Of a DNA stretch of 64,000 bases, positions 22,144 to 33,374 are shown piece by piece (position 1 is the stretch's first letter; each line of letters begins with the position of its first letter). The position numbers were made by a program, and so were the translations under genes. The DNA is from Benincasa hispida (lineage: Eukaryota; Streptophyta; Magnoliopsida; Cucurbitales; Cucurbitaceae), in the NCBI RefSeq assembly GCF_009727055.1, contig NC_052354.1, forward strand, positions 4,231,303 through 4,295,302, given 5' to 3'. The notes beneath the pieces are model-generated. The model worked only from the letters and a program-made list of their open reading frames with translations, searched no databases and was not told the DNA's origin.

Positions 22144-23015
22144 TTAGTTAAGAGGAGACATGAACAGAACATGTTCAAAATCACGATCAATTCTTTTTTC
22201 AAATCTTGCGACAGCTGCACGAGCCCTTTCTACAGCCATAAATGACCTACGAATAGAGAGAATCCTAGAAAAAAATGAGAGGTAGCTAACCAACTTATAG
22301 AGAGACATAATTTACTGCATTAATTTTGGTAGGTATGCCCCCCACGAAATTTAAGGAACCTAAAGGAGCATGGGCCATATATTCCATGGAACGTCATTCT
22401 TGCTAAGGTTTGATGTCTTATTTTTGTCTACTAAGTCCAAACCATTAGTCATTCTTGGCAAGGAGCCCGTAGATCCCAAAAACGCATAGTCTCTCCCCCC
22501 AAAATGACTTCTCCAATCGGAGAACGCATTAGATATTTGCCTAAGCCAATAGGTCCTTGAGTGGATCCAACGTTAGCTCCAAGACGTTGGTCTATAACTA
22601 GAAAAGTAAATGCTTGAGCTTGAGAAGCTTCTAGTCCAGTCGGCCGTAAAACTCACTTGGATAAGAAAATGTTATTGAACCACACAAAATAACAAGCAAT
22701 AAAACAAAAAATAGATAAAGCACATAAACTATAAGACAAGTAAGCTTCTCTAGACCATACAAGTGCGTGGCGAGCCCATGCAAAGGGTTTAGTTAAGATA
22801 TGCCAAATACCACCAAGTATACAAATGGATCCAAACCATATATGTATCCTAATTATATCTTCTAAAATCGTCCACACTAACAATCCACCCTTCTCCGCCA
22901 AAATAAAGAGCTTTGAATACTAGATGAAAATCATTTATACCTAACAAAATTAAGTGAATATCTACAACGGTAGTCTTTTTATTTCTATCTTTCCACACAT
23001 AACCGGGAAAAATTA
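22144..23015 (-). pseudogene. psbC: psbC, 5'-truncated plastid copy with internal deletion
   Basis: Photosystem II CP43. Readable blocks from 5': [23 protein letters not shown] joined directly to EGWIV-like sequence, [20 protein letters not shown], then [50 protein letters not shown], a scrambled stretch and WLATSHF, ending at a stop at 22144-22146. About 36 codons between two Y/P-FGG motifs are missing. The first 140 or so codons are absent at the right end. Stops and frameshifts rule out function. Confidence 0.9.
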
Positions 23016-23942
23016 AATAGAAATTTTAAATTCATTGAATTTGTTCACTACTTATGTAATAAATCGAAAAGAAGGTTACGATAAACCTAAAAAAATTGCA
23101 ACTAAGAATAGAGAACTTTGACGAACGGGATTAAGAATAATTAATTTATTTATTATTTCGGCACAAGAAGAAGAAAAGGAGTTTATCTGCTATCGAATAC
23201 TAGGAAGATGAATTATTCCTTATAGAATCCTTTATTCTCCTCATTTTTTTTCTATTCTCTATTTACTTATATTATTTTTAATATCTAATCCATTTTTAAT
23301 CTATTAGAAAAAATAGATACATTCAATGACATTTGAATCTGGCACTAGTGACATAATAATACCGCATAGTCGAATGGACAGAGGATTCAATAGAAAAGGC
23401 GAATCCCTTATAATACATTAGATCTGGAGACCTACCAAAGCACGGAAGCCAAAATCTTTCAGAAAATGGATTCCTATTGGAATAGTGCATAACCACATGG
23501 ATACGCTCACACTAATCTGTCAGTTTTGGATCCAATTCGGAATTTTCCTTGGGAGGTTTCAACAAGGAATTCGAATGTAATAATATTGATTCATACAAAT
23601 ATAGAATGAAATGTTCTCTATTGATCCAAACGTTGTACCCATGGGAAAGGAATATAGAAAAAGAATAAAAAATGAAGATTTTATTAGTACTTTTGATTAT
23701 CAATTTGATTTATTTTGTCTGTTTTGCTCAATTAAAAAATGGGTCAAATTCTACCGAATCAACTCTATGGGACTTAAGGAATAATCGAAGGGAATAAAAA
23801 AAGAAAAAAAAAAAGAGAGACAGTAAATAAAAATAACATAGAAGAGCCCAAATTCCAAATGAATGATAACATCACTGAATTGGTCCCGGTCACTCTTCGG
23901 GACATAATGGAAGAATGAAGGAGAGTCTCGAACGAGGAAAAG
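23016..23942 (+). other. Plastid inverted-repeat spacer and start of rps12 intron
   Basis: 23400-23942 resembles the plastid spacer upstream of the 3' rps12 exons. Its end (gagtctcgaacgaggaaaag) continues in the same reading order at 36248 (gattcaatgaattcgaaaga), so it includes the 3' part of the trans-spliced rps12 intron. 23016-23400 also looks plastid-like, but I could not assign a gene. The join from psbC to this stretch is not colinear in ordinary plastid genomes. Confidence 0.62.
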
Positions 23943-25357
23943 TGTAACATCCCAAATTTTTTAGGTAATTTTCATTAAATTATCTTGAAATATTTGGGCG
24001 TTATTTTGATAAATTGGGACTAAAAATTTATTTGGGAGACAAGATAATTAATTTAAATGATATTTGTAAAGATTTGAAATTTTATTCAGTTTAAGAGAAA
24101 AATGGATTAATTTACTTGGGGTAAAGTGTGTTCTTAAATTGATTAAATATTTGGAATGATGTAATTTATCTCAACTATTGGATTGTATGTTCCTTCCCTT
24201 TAATTTTGGTTTTGGAGCACAAATTAAGTTAATTTGAGAAGTTAATTGGTTTGAGATTAGTTTGATAAGAGATTTGAAATTTTTGGATTATTTTGCATAA
24301 AGATTTGAAAATAAAGAAAAGGAAAAGAATTAGGATTTTGGAAATTAAATGGAATTTGAAGTTTAAGAAGCAAAAGGGAAAATTGTAGTCTTAAATTTTA
24401 TCCTCTCTAACTTTGAAGTTTGGATCCAAATGAACGAAGATAATTAATTTAAATTGAGTTGATAAGAGAAATTTGGATTCCATTTCAATTAATTAGTTTA
24501 TGGAATTTCTAATATAGTTAGATTATGAAATTTCTAATTCAATTACAATATAGATTCCCAAATTAATTAGATTATGGATTTTCTAATTAATTAATATATA
24601 TAAATTTCTTAATTAGAGAAATGTCTTATACAAAAAGGAATTTTAATCTATCTACTATTTCAATGGAATCCCAAATAATTTAGGATTAAGAGTATTTTTT
24701 CTGTATAAATACAACCATTCACTCCATTCCAAACCATTCAATTCATTCCAAAGGGAGGTCAATTAGAGAGAAAAATCTTTGTAACTTTCATATTTTTTTT
24801 AGTCGTTTGCCATTGTGCGTCTGCCAGTCACTGCCGTTCGTCAGATTTTTATTTGATTTGGAGCATCGATTCAAGTTTTTTTAATGTCATTAGTGTACTA
24901 TTCAACAAGTTTCGAAGCTTTGGAGCACATAATTGGTGAGTATTAAGAATATGGATCTTTCTGGATTAGTTATAAATGTTGAAAATTGGATTTTAAATCC
25001 TCAATTATGGTTGATGTATATATTTGAATCTTTGAGCAAAGTTTGGAATAAATTTGGAGTAAACAAAGTGTTTGAGACATTCATCAAGTTTTTGTTGGAG
25101 ATTGGTTTCTTAGATTAATTTTGGAATTTCAATTCGAGGTACTACTGGAATCGCCTTTGTGCCAGGCGATAAATTTAAGAATAATTTTGAGGATTCTAAG
25201 ACTGTTTGCATCGAGATGCATATGAAAAAATAAACTTATCTTAATTATGTTTTGAAACATGTTAGGAGTGCAAGCATGGATTAAATTTTTTATATGATTT
25301 GCTTGAAGAATATTGAGCATGATGATATGTATTTTCATGATTGTGGGACTTTAATTT

Positions 25358-27274
25358 TGAAGGAAACCAAATACGAGGATTTCCATGAGCAGCGGAAAGA
25401 TCATTCCAAATTACAATCGTATATGAACTTTACAATTACAATCGCAAACAGAAACATACGGTTATGTAAAATACAACATGCTATACAAATGATTAAGGAT
25501 AAGAGTAACACACATTTTTCGACTCATCTGCAAGCTCCTTGATCACGAATGGTCGATCACAGCAATATAGCAACACACGAACGCTCGTCCAACATGATCG
25601 TTACACAGCACAAATATCGCACACTTGAACTAAGCGATCGCCTTGGTCACGAATAACCTCCATAGAACCTTGATAGTGTCGAATTGAGGATTTCGCCACC
25701 AAGAAGGCTACCTTGGTATTCTCGGTGTGAGAATCCAGAGGGTGAGCTCTGTGTGGAATTGGTTTGAGGTAGAAAGCATGAGGAAACACAATTGTGTAAA
25801 CGATTGAGCAAGTAGGAGATGGAAGAACCTATCATATAGGTAGATGTCCAATCGTTTAGGAAAAGCTATGCGATCGTCTAGAAAAAGCTATGCGATTGTC
25901 TAGCAAAAGCTATGCGATCGCTTAGCTGAGTGTCTGTCGCCTACTAACATCCATGATCGTTTAGCTCACTCCAAGTTGTCGCTTAGTAAATCCAATTTAC
26001 TTGACAACTTTCCTGAGAATATTTCTGAGATTGAAAATCTTAAATTCAACAAAATTCTTGATTACTAAAATTAGGAAAACATTTTTCCTTTTATCTCACG
26101 ATTATCATGAAACCACAAATAACCTCCCACTCAATTGGTTATTAGATAAAAAGAGATAATTATCCAATAATTAATATTATTAAAAATATAAATGATAACC
26201 AACTTATCATACTATATTTATAACCTATAGTTTTAATATTTCATCTCATCAAACAAACAAACCATAGCTCTTTTTCTATTCCATGGTACTTAATGTAAAT
26301 CTCATTTACATTAATCCTCCACTTGATGTATTTTATACACCACAATGATCATTTCAAATATAATCGAATTACCTCTTGTCAATTTAAATATTTCAAATAA
26401 AGACAAAAAATTGATTCTCAACTAAATCCATTGAGCTATTAAGGGGACCTTGTGGACTTGTAGCTCGAAGCTCCAAGATACGTGAATTATTGACTAAACT
26501 CTTTAGTCATGGAACCCACCATCTGTTAACTGCTAGGCACTCCACTAAAGACCGACTGTTGAACTCTCCTTACTAAAGATATATTATATGTCCATCTTAA
26601 CCAATCAACAGTATGACAACCCTTCGTAAATCGCTCATAAGTATAGATTAGCCAATAACCATTATGCCCATGTAGTTACATCTAATTCATTAAGTACCAC
26701 TGATCCCTCTAACGTACATAAGTCATAATCCTACTATGACTGAGTCCTCTCTTCCAAACAGAAGCTGTGACCACTATGTTCAAGTCCCGAAATTAGCCCT
26801 TAAGGGAGTAATCTATCTACTTATCCCTGCTTCGGGAAAGAAGTGAATTCCATCATATGTATTGAGTTCTCAGCTCCCAAATTAGACAAGTCCCTAAAAA
26901 GGTAGGCATATTGAGTTGGCAATCTAGCCATTCTCACCCATACTAATCAAAAGACTACCCTCAAAGGCAGGAGTTCCCATAACACTCAGGATTGAGGTCG
27001 TGTCACCTATGATCGTTTAGGTGAGATGTAAGTCTCTAGTATCAACGATGTTATATATAAAGTCTAGTTCTTCGTGGTCCAGTCTTATACAAAGTCTTTG
27101 TATAGGACACCCCCGCTCGCATGTCTCCACATGAATGGACAGGATCTACCATTGAACTTTGTTTATTGGATATGAGTAAATGCTAAAATGAAATAACATT
27201 TATTTTATTCATAATAAAATGTACATAATTACAAACAACGAGACTAAGGGAGAATTAGGACACCAATCTCAACA
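25358..27274 (-). repeat. 3' LTR of the 2-kb-LTR copia element
   Basis: On the plus strand it begins TGAAGGAAACCAAATACG and ends CACCAATCTCAACA. Compared with the right LTR it lacks about 190 bp near 27155 and has an extra copy of a 22-bp tandem unit at 25861-25926. Otherwise it is colinear. Confidence 0.93.
25861..25926. repeat. 22-bp tandem repeat x 3 in the LTR
   Basis: Three head-to-tail copies of aaaagctatgcgatcgtcta plus two bases (25861, 25883, 25905), with one to three differences each. The matching place in the right LTR (about 33904-33947) has two copies, the second more diverged. Confidence 0.9.
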
Positions 27275-27322
27275 ATCTCCGACTTGTCCTAATGCCTCAA
27301 GAGACTAATGTACAATACAATA

Positions 27323-27830
27323 TCAAACATGTATAATATACAATAAACTAGGGCATACCCCAGTATCATCTCCCACTTGTCCTAGACAAGGTGCTGCATG
27401 TCTCGCAGACCCAGACTCTCTAGGATCCTCGAACACTTTAGCCGGTAGAGCTTTTGTAAAGGGATCAGCAACGTTGTGCTCTGACGCGATCTTCGTGACT
27501 ATCACATCACCGTGATTCACAATCTCTCTAATTAAGTGGTATTTTCCCTCTATATGCTTACCTCGACGATGACTTTGAGGTTCCTTCGAATTTTCCACAG
27601 CCCCGCTGTTATCACAATAAAGAGTGATAGGCACATCCATGTTTGGAACAATTTTCAGATCTGAAAGGAATTTCCTCAGCCAAACAACCTCTTTAGCTGC
27701 TTCACAAGCTGCTATGTATTCGGCTTTGATAGTGGAGTCCGCAATACATCCTTGCTTGATGCTTCACAATACTACAACCTCTCCATTAAGAGTGAACACT
27801 GACCCCGATGTCGATTTGTGGGAATCTCTA
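27323..27830 (-). pseudogene. copia RNase H
   Basis: 27323-27640 encodes ITLYCDNSGAVENSKEPQSH, RGKHIEGKYHLIREIV and VTKIASEHNVADPFTKAL, the RNase H core and C-terminus. Upstream on the minus strand (27640-27770) the EAEYIAACEAAKEVVWL-type block is readable but shifted. The terminal tail is altered after AKVFED. Confidence 0.9.
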
Positions 27831-27835
27831 TCGGT

Positions 27836-29024
27836 CTAAAAGTCAGAGTCTGTGTATCCTATAAGGGTTAGATCCTTATCTACATATACGAGCATGTAGT
27901 CCCTCGTTCTCCGAATATACTTGAGGATCGTCTTGACCGCCATCCAGTGATCAAATCCTAGATTAGACTGATACCGACTAACAACCCATACTGCATAGCA
28001 AATGTCAAGTTTGGTACACAACATTACATACATTAAGCTTTCTACAGCTAAAGCAGAGGGAATCCGTCTCATCTTCTCGACATCTTAAGGTGTCTTAAGA
28101 CATTGATCCTTAGACAAAACGATTCCATGCCTGAAGGTAACAAACCTCTCTTGGAATCCTGCGTCCTGTACTTGATCAACATTTGATCAACGTACGATGC
28201 CTGAGATAGGACTAACCATTTGTTCTTACAATCCCGAAAGATCTAGATCCCTAGAACAACTGTGCCTCAACCAAATCTTTCATTTGGAACTGGGCAGCTA
28301 GTTATTTCTTAATGTCAGTCAGATACCCTACATCATTCCCAATGAGTAGGACATCATCCACATACAGTACCAGGAAAGCTATTAAGTTGTTAATGATCTT
28401 TTTGTAAACATAAGGCTGATCAATGTTTTGATCAAAGCCAAACGACTTGACCTCAGTGTCAAATCTTATGTTCCAAGATCAAGATGCTTGTTTTAGCCTA
28501 TAAATGGATCTATCAAGCTTGCAAATTTTTTGCTCTTGATCTGGAACTATGAATCCCTCTGGTTGAGTTATATAGATGGTCTTCTCAAGATTACCATTAA
28601 GAAAGGCAGTCTTGACGTCCATTTGTCATATTTCATAATCATAAAATGTGGCTATGGACAGGAGAGTCCTAATAGACTTGAGCATGACAACAGGTGAGAA
28701 AGTTTCCTCATAGTCAACACCCTCAACCTAGGTATAACTCTTTGCCATGAGTCGAACCTTAAAGGTTTGTACCTTTCCATCTACACCTCTCTTTCGCTTA
28801 TATATCCACTTACACCAAATAGATCTTACCCCATTAGGTGGATCAATAAGCTCCCAGACATTATTGAAGTACATAGACTCAATTTTATGGTTCATGGCTT
28901 TAACCCATTCATCTTTCTTAACATCCTCCATTGCTTTCTTAAAAGACAATGGATCCTCGACCCCATCATTCGAAATGATGTTTTGGGCTTCACTTAAATC
29001 CATGTAGCGATCGGATGGGTTCAT
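27836..29024 (-). pseudogene. copia reverse transcriptase
   Basis: From 5': LSFKKAMEDVKKDEWVKAMN, then VWELIDPPNGVRSIWCKWIY (28728-29024). Blocks with stops follow at 28560-28720, the YVDD box lies on the minus strand at about 28353-28364, and the C-terminal VESLMYVMLCTKLDICYAVW through LKYIRRTRDYMLVY lies at 27836-28072. The catalytic box is intact but the frame is broken repeatedly. Confidence 0.9.
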
Positions 29025-29239
29025 AACCCTCCCACTACGTCAAGGCAATCTCAACTCTTTAGCTGATTGACTAGATACATCAACCTCAACAACTCTTGTT
29101 GATCTGTCAGCCTATTCAATAACTCTTGTTGAACCCTCAGTAGCCTCAGTCTCTAAAAATCTCACGGAAAACGAGCTTCTTCATGGCTAATGATCCCGGA
29201 TTTGGTCTTCTTCCAAGAAGATAGCATTTGTAAAAACAA

Positions 29240-29940
29240 ACACTTTGTTCTCACTCGAATCATAGGAATACCCACCTCTCGTTTCCTTGAGGTAGCCGAC
29301 AAAGAGACAAACCTTCGAACGCGGTTCCAACTTCTTTAGGTTAGTCACTAGCACATGTGTCGGACAACCTCAAATCCTGAAGTGGCGTAAACTACCTTTA
29401 CAGCCTCTTCATAGCTTAAAAGGTGTTTCCATAACACTTTTCGAGCAAACATTTTTCAAGATATAGCATGCAGTCTACTGCAAAACCCTAAAACAAGTCT
29501 AGAAGATGAGCATAACTCAGCATAGACCGAACCATGTTCAACAAGGTTCTGTTCCTTCTTTCCGATACACTATTCTGCTGAGTTGTACTAGGGACCAAGA
29601 GTAAGGGATGCAATCTCATGTTCTATCATATAGTTATGGAATTAGAGGTCTATATACTCTCTACACAATCAGATCGTAGTTTTTTTATCTTCTTACCTAA
29701 CAAGTTTTCAACTTCAGCCTTATACTCTTTGAACTTGTCAAGGGCGTCAAACTTATGTTGCATTAGGTAAAGATACTCGTACCTTGAATAATCATCTATG
29801 AAAGAGATGAAATATTCATACCCACCCCGAGCTCTAAAATTCATCGGACCATAGAGGTCTGAATGTATAAGCTCCAAAGCTTCCTTGGCTATATAACCTT
29901 TTCCAGTAAAAGGTTGTTTGGTCATCTTGCCTTCGAGGTA
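29240..29940 (-). pseudogene. copia integrase
   Basis: 29650-29925 holds LIHSDLYGPMNFRARGGYEY, FISFIDDYSRYEYLYLMQHK and KKIKKLRSD, covering the first Asp and the start of the second Asp motif. The remainder (29240-29640) is shifted, and the C-terminal LRFRGCPTHVL-like and KLEPRS-type blocks can be followed near 29310-29370. Not functional. Confidence 0.87.
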
Positions 29941-29949
29941 TGATTCACA

Positions 29950-30900
29950 TACCGGAAAAGAGATCTTCGAAACTCTTTAGAAGTCAACTTTTTCACCAAC
30001 TTCTCAATCATATTGAGGTTGAGTGACCTAATCTTAGATGCCAAAGATGGGCGTTTTCCTTAGGAGAAACCTTTGGTCTTTTAGCTGTTGTGGACGTACT
30101 GAACATTTCAGTATTAAACAAGGGTTTTATGACTAACGGCCTTAGTACATATAAGTTACTTTCCATTGAACCATAATCAATTTCCGTTCCATTCTTGGAA
30201 ACAAACACTTTATTCTCAGAAAAGGAGACAAGAAATCGAGATTGAGTTCCTCTTCATATGAGGAACTACGAAAACATTATTCAGTAATAGATAACGTTTC
30301 TTGTCAACAAATAACTTCAGCCTGTACAGTAACAACTGAAACAACCTCGTCAGTGCCGACTTAAGTGTCATCTCTCTCTATGGCAACGTTTGCAAGGAAC
30401 TAAATCCTTGGTAAGAGGAATTGACATGATTGACAGCACCGAATCAAGTATCCAGGCAGAATCATCATTCTTTATCAAACACGTTTCCAAGACCAATGAA
30501 TCAGATTTACTGTCTTTCCTCCTTTTTTTAGAGAGTAGTGGGATCAGTGTCAGAAAAACTGACACTACTTGCTTTGTCATCCATCCATTTTTGCTCGAAA
30601 AGTAAGAACAGACGTTCAAACAAATCTTGCAATGAGTCCATGATCTCGCATGCAATGATCATGTGATCAACCCTTTTGGCCAAGACATTAGGTATATTAG
30701 CCAAAATTTGAAATCGGGCCAACGAATTAGCCTTCATCCACAACTCATATGCATTGCGAACACTTCGTGGTGCACCAAGGGTCGGTACTTGAGGACACTC
30801 CTCGACCATGACAAATTCGAGGTCGTTTGCCACGAAATACGTCTTATACAATTCTTTTCACTGTATGTAATCGATCATATTAAAAGCACTAAACAGAAAT
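29950..30900 (-). pseudogene. copia gag and protease, gag shortened
   Basis: 30528-30851 encodes a gag piece: YKTYFVANDLEFVMVEECPQ, NAYELWMKANSLARFQILAN, VDHMIIACEIMDSLQDLFE. A protease-like SAWILDS block (the usual following Gly is lost) follows at about 30420-30450, and the pre-integrase HLWHLRLGHS motif at 30008-30060. The central gag and CCHC knuckle expected between them are not recognisable, so an internal deletion is likely. Confidence 0.82.
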
Positions 30901-31173
30901 ACTAAGGAGTTGCTGAAAAGAAAAACACATTGACTTATGTTATGTTTTAAGAAAATATTCGTTGTAAAACAAACAACATCCATCATTCAACAACGTTTGC
31001 TCTTATAATGACTAGTCATCACTGATTTGGCCAAAAGATCATTAACTCATTTAACAATCTCCCGTAAGTGTGACCCACCATTTTAGGCCCTAAAAATCTG
31101 CCCCAAGCAGCCAATTCGAATGGAAAAAATGCGATTGGAGCAAAACCTAAAGCGACCCTATCCATTTATGGAG

Positions 31174-31489
31174 TTCACCTTGATCTTGACTAACTGCACA
31201 TCAGAAGGGGGACGCTCCTAAGGCGCCACGAGGGAGTACAAAATGATCTCACAATGTGAACAAATGATAGAGACCATAGGATGTGTTGATACACACCCTT
31301 CACCCACTTACTATAAACACTCTCTTTGTTCACCTTGATATTGACTCATGCAAACACCATCCGAAGGCGGATGCTCCCAGGGTACCACGAGGCCAAGCAT
31401 GAATCTCATGGTGTGAACATTCAGGGAGAAATGTGAGTGGAATCATAGACATATCAGATACATCTCCTCCTCCCACTGAGTATTTTATA
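31174..31489. repeat. Diverged tandem duplication, about 150-160 bp x 2
   Basis: Units begin ttcaccttgatcttgact and ttcaccttgatattgact, share gaaggsggaygctcc and accacgagg, ctcacaatgtgaac / ctcatggtgtgaac, and end cccacttactat / cccactgagtat. Confidence 0.78.
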
Positions 31490-32519
31490 ACATAGGGTTT
31501 AGTTTACTCAGAAAAAACATGACTAAGGATTTTAACTAAATGATTTTTAGGTTTTCCCAAGAGTAACTCAACTTTTTTATCATCATCCATTAAACTCTTT
31601 AATAGAGTCTTTGACCAAATTTTCGCTTGCTTATCGAAAATCTATCTAATTCACCTTTCTAGGTAGGTTCTAAGGTAGGAGTGTTTCATTTCCGTCAACT
31701 TAAGAACCCTAGCCTAGACAAAACCCGCCTAAGATAAAAGGTCCCTTATAGATAGATCTAAAACAAATTTAATCTTTTATGCTAATCAATTTAATCCTAT
31801 TAAATCGATTTTAAAAGATTAATCTAGGTTACTAAATACTTTAGTACTAGTGAACTTAGGTCTATCTCAATCCAATTTTAAAACTCTTTTAAAAAAACTT
31901 GGGTTCACCCTAAGTCCACATGCAACTCTTTCTTATCGATTTTAGTTCTAGTTTCCTTTATAACACTTATAAACGGAAACAACCAAAATGACAATGCAAA
32001 GTTAAGACATGCAAGGCATTCATAACGATTATAAATAGCCTAAGTGTCATGCTCAATACATTGTTCATACATTGCTACCTTTTATATAATGCTTATACAA
32101 AACAACAATGAAACAAGCACAACATGTTTCCATTCACCCTTAGATTATTACACTTATTATAAAAGGATGATGCATGATAATACTCACTACATGCAAAATA
32201 TAACTCTTATATGTCATGATGCATGTGCATGTTTTCGTGTAATTTCGTCATGCAATATCATAACATTTATAATACATGATGCATGAAAATTTCACAACCT
32301 AAGGTGGGTTATAAATCTATATGTCAAACACTATGCCATATAAGCACAATACATCACATGTATAATAAACAAAAAATTGATGAACCGAGAAGAATAGCCT
32401 TAAAACCACAAAAAAACAAGCTAACTATTACAAACAAGGAGTTTCTAGTTCAAACAGGCGAACCGGGTCTTGAACTATCCAAGCCAAAGAAACATGTCTC
32501 CAACCATCATGTACCAAAT

Positions 32520-33050
32520 TCCCTGCGATCGTCTACAAGATAAAACAAATACTTTACTCTATCGCTTAACAACGCTCCCAGAGCTAAACGATTTTTTAGC
32601 AACGATCATATACCTTTTACTAATCGATGAAGCTTAAGTTACGTGATCGCCTAGCGCGTTCCACATAACGCACGCCTTACATGATTGTCTAAACGATTAT
32701 GATGCGGCAAAGCACCATCGCCTAAACAATCGCTTAGTGAATGCCTTAGTCTCGTATGCCGCGCGACTGTGTAGGTAGTAACTAAACGATGAGGCTTGCT
32801 ATTTACACGATCATCTAGCACGCGCCTTTTACTAAATGATGAGCATCAAATGCTCTCACTTCGATTATCTACCTCCAACGCCTACACGATCGGGCAACCA
32901 ACGCTACGCGATAGAGTAAACGATTTATCCCATCATTTAGCATTAGCTAAACGATCGTTTAGTAAATACTACACAATCGTATAGAAAAATCTACATGATC
33001 GCTTAGATAAATCCCAACGATCGATTACCTTAGGCTACACGATCCGACCA
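32520..33050. repeat. Array of cgatcg(t/c)(t/c)tag-type words
   Basis: Roughly twenty near-copies of acgatcgtttag / gcgatcgcctag / cgattgtcta occur in 530 bp, in both senses and at irregular spacing. One is a perfect 16-bp palindrome, ctaaacgatcgtttag, at 32947-32962. The same word makes up the 22-bp LTR tandem repeat. Confidence 0.82.
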
Positions 33051-33358
33051 ACTATTGGTCTTTTTCTTTGTTGAGAATTGCATCACCATGCTTTGAAACT
33101 TCATCACGAACGACTTGACTAACTTAAACTCTTTGAATTACAGACTCGATAACATGTTAATTACTCCCAAAAACACAGGGGCCCTTACAAATTAACACTT
33201 TGTAATTAGAGAAAGTTTTAAACAGAGGCAATTAAACTTGTAAAATTCATCAACTCCATCCACAAATGCACTTAACAATTAAATACAATTGCAGAAAACC
33301 CACCAAGACTGTAAAAGAAGTTCAAAACATAATCAAAATTTGGAATATCAGAACAATC

Positions 33359-33373
33359 TGGCACTAATACCAT
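33359..33373 (-). other. Primer binding site of the copia element
   Basis: The minus strand reads TGGTATTAGTGCCAG, close to the initiator tRNA-Met complement TGGTATCAGAGCCAG, within two bases of the 5' LTR end. Confidence 0.8.
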
Positions 33374-33374
33374 T

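Larger units (their letters stand above)
30901..33374 (-). other. Long leader region of the copia element
   Basis: About 2.4 kb between the primer site and gag with no coding domain. It contains a tandem duplication at 31174-31489 and a dense array of cgatcg-type words at 32520-33050. The primer site next to the LTR reads TGGTATTAGTGCCAG on the minus strand (about 33359-33373). Confidence 0.75.

Noticed and set aside
18322..23015. Possibility that the window is plastid genome sequence or that psaB, rps14 and psbC are working genes
   Set aside because: All have internal stops, deletions or truncation, and nuclear LTR elements interrupt the segment.
23016..23400. Assigning a named plastid gene to this stretch
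   Set aside because: I tested the conceptual translations against several small plastid genes by eye and none fitted well enough.
25861..25926. Three evenly spaced 22-bp repeats that could be taken for a small CRISPR array
   Set aside because: The units are head to tail with no spacers, lie inside a plant retrotransposon LTR, and recur in the partner LTR.
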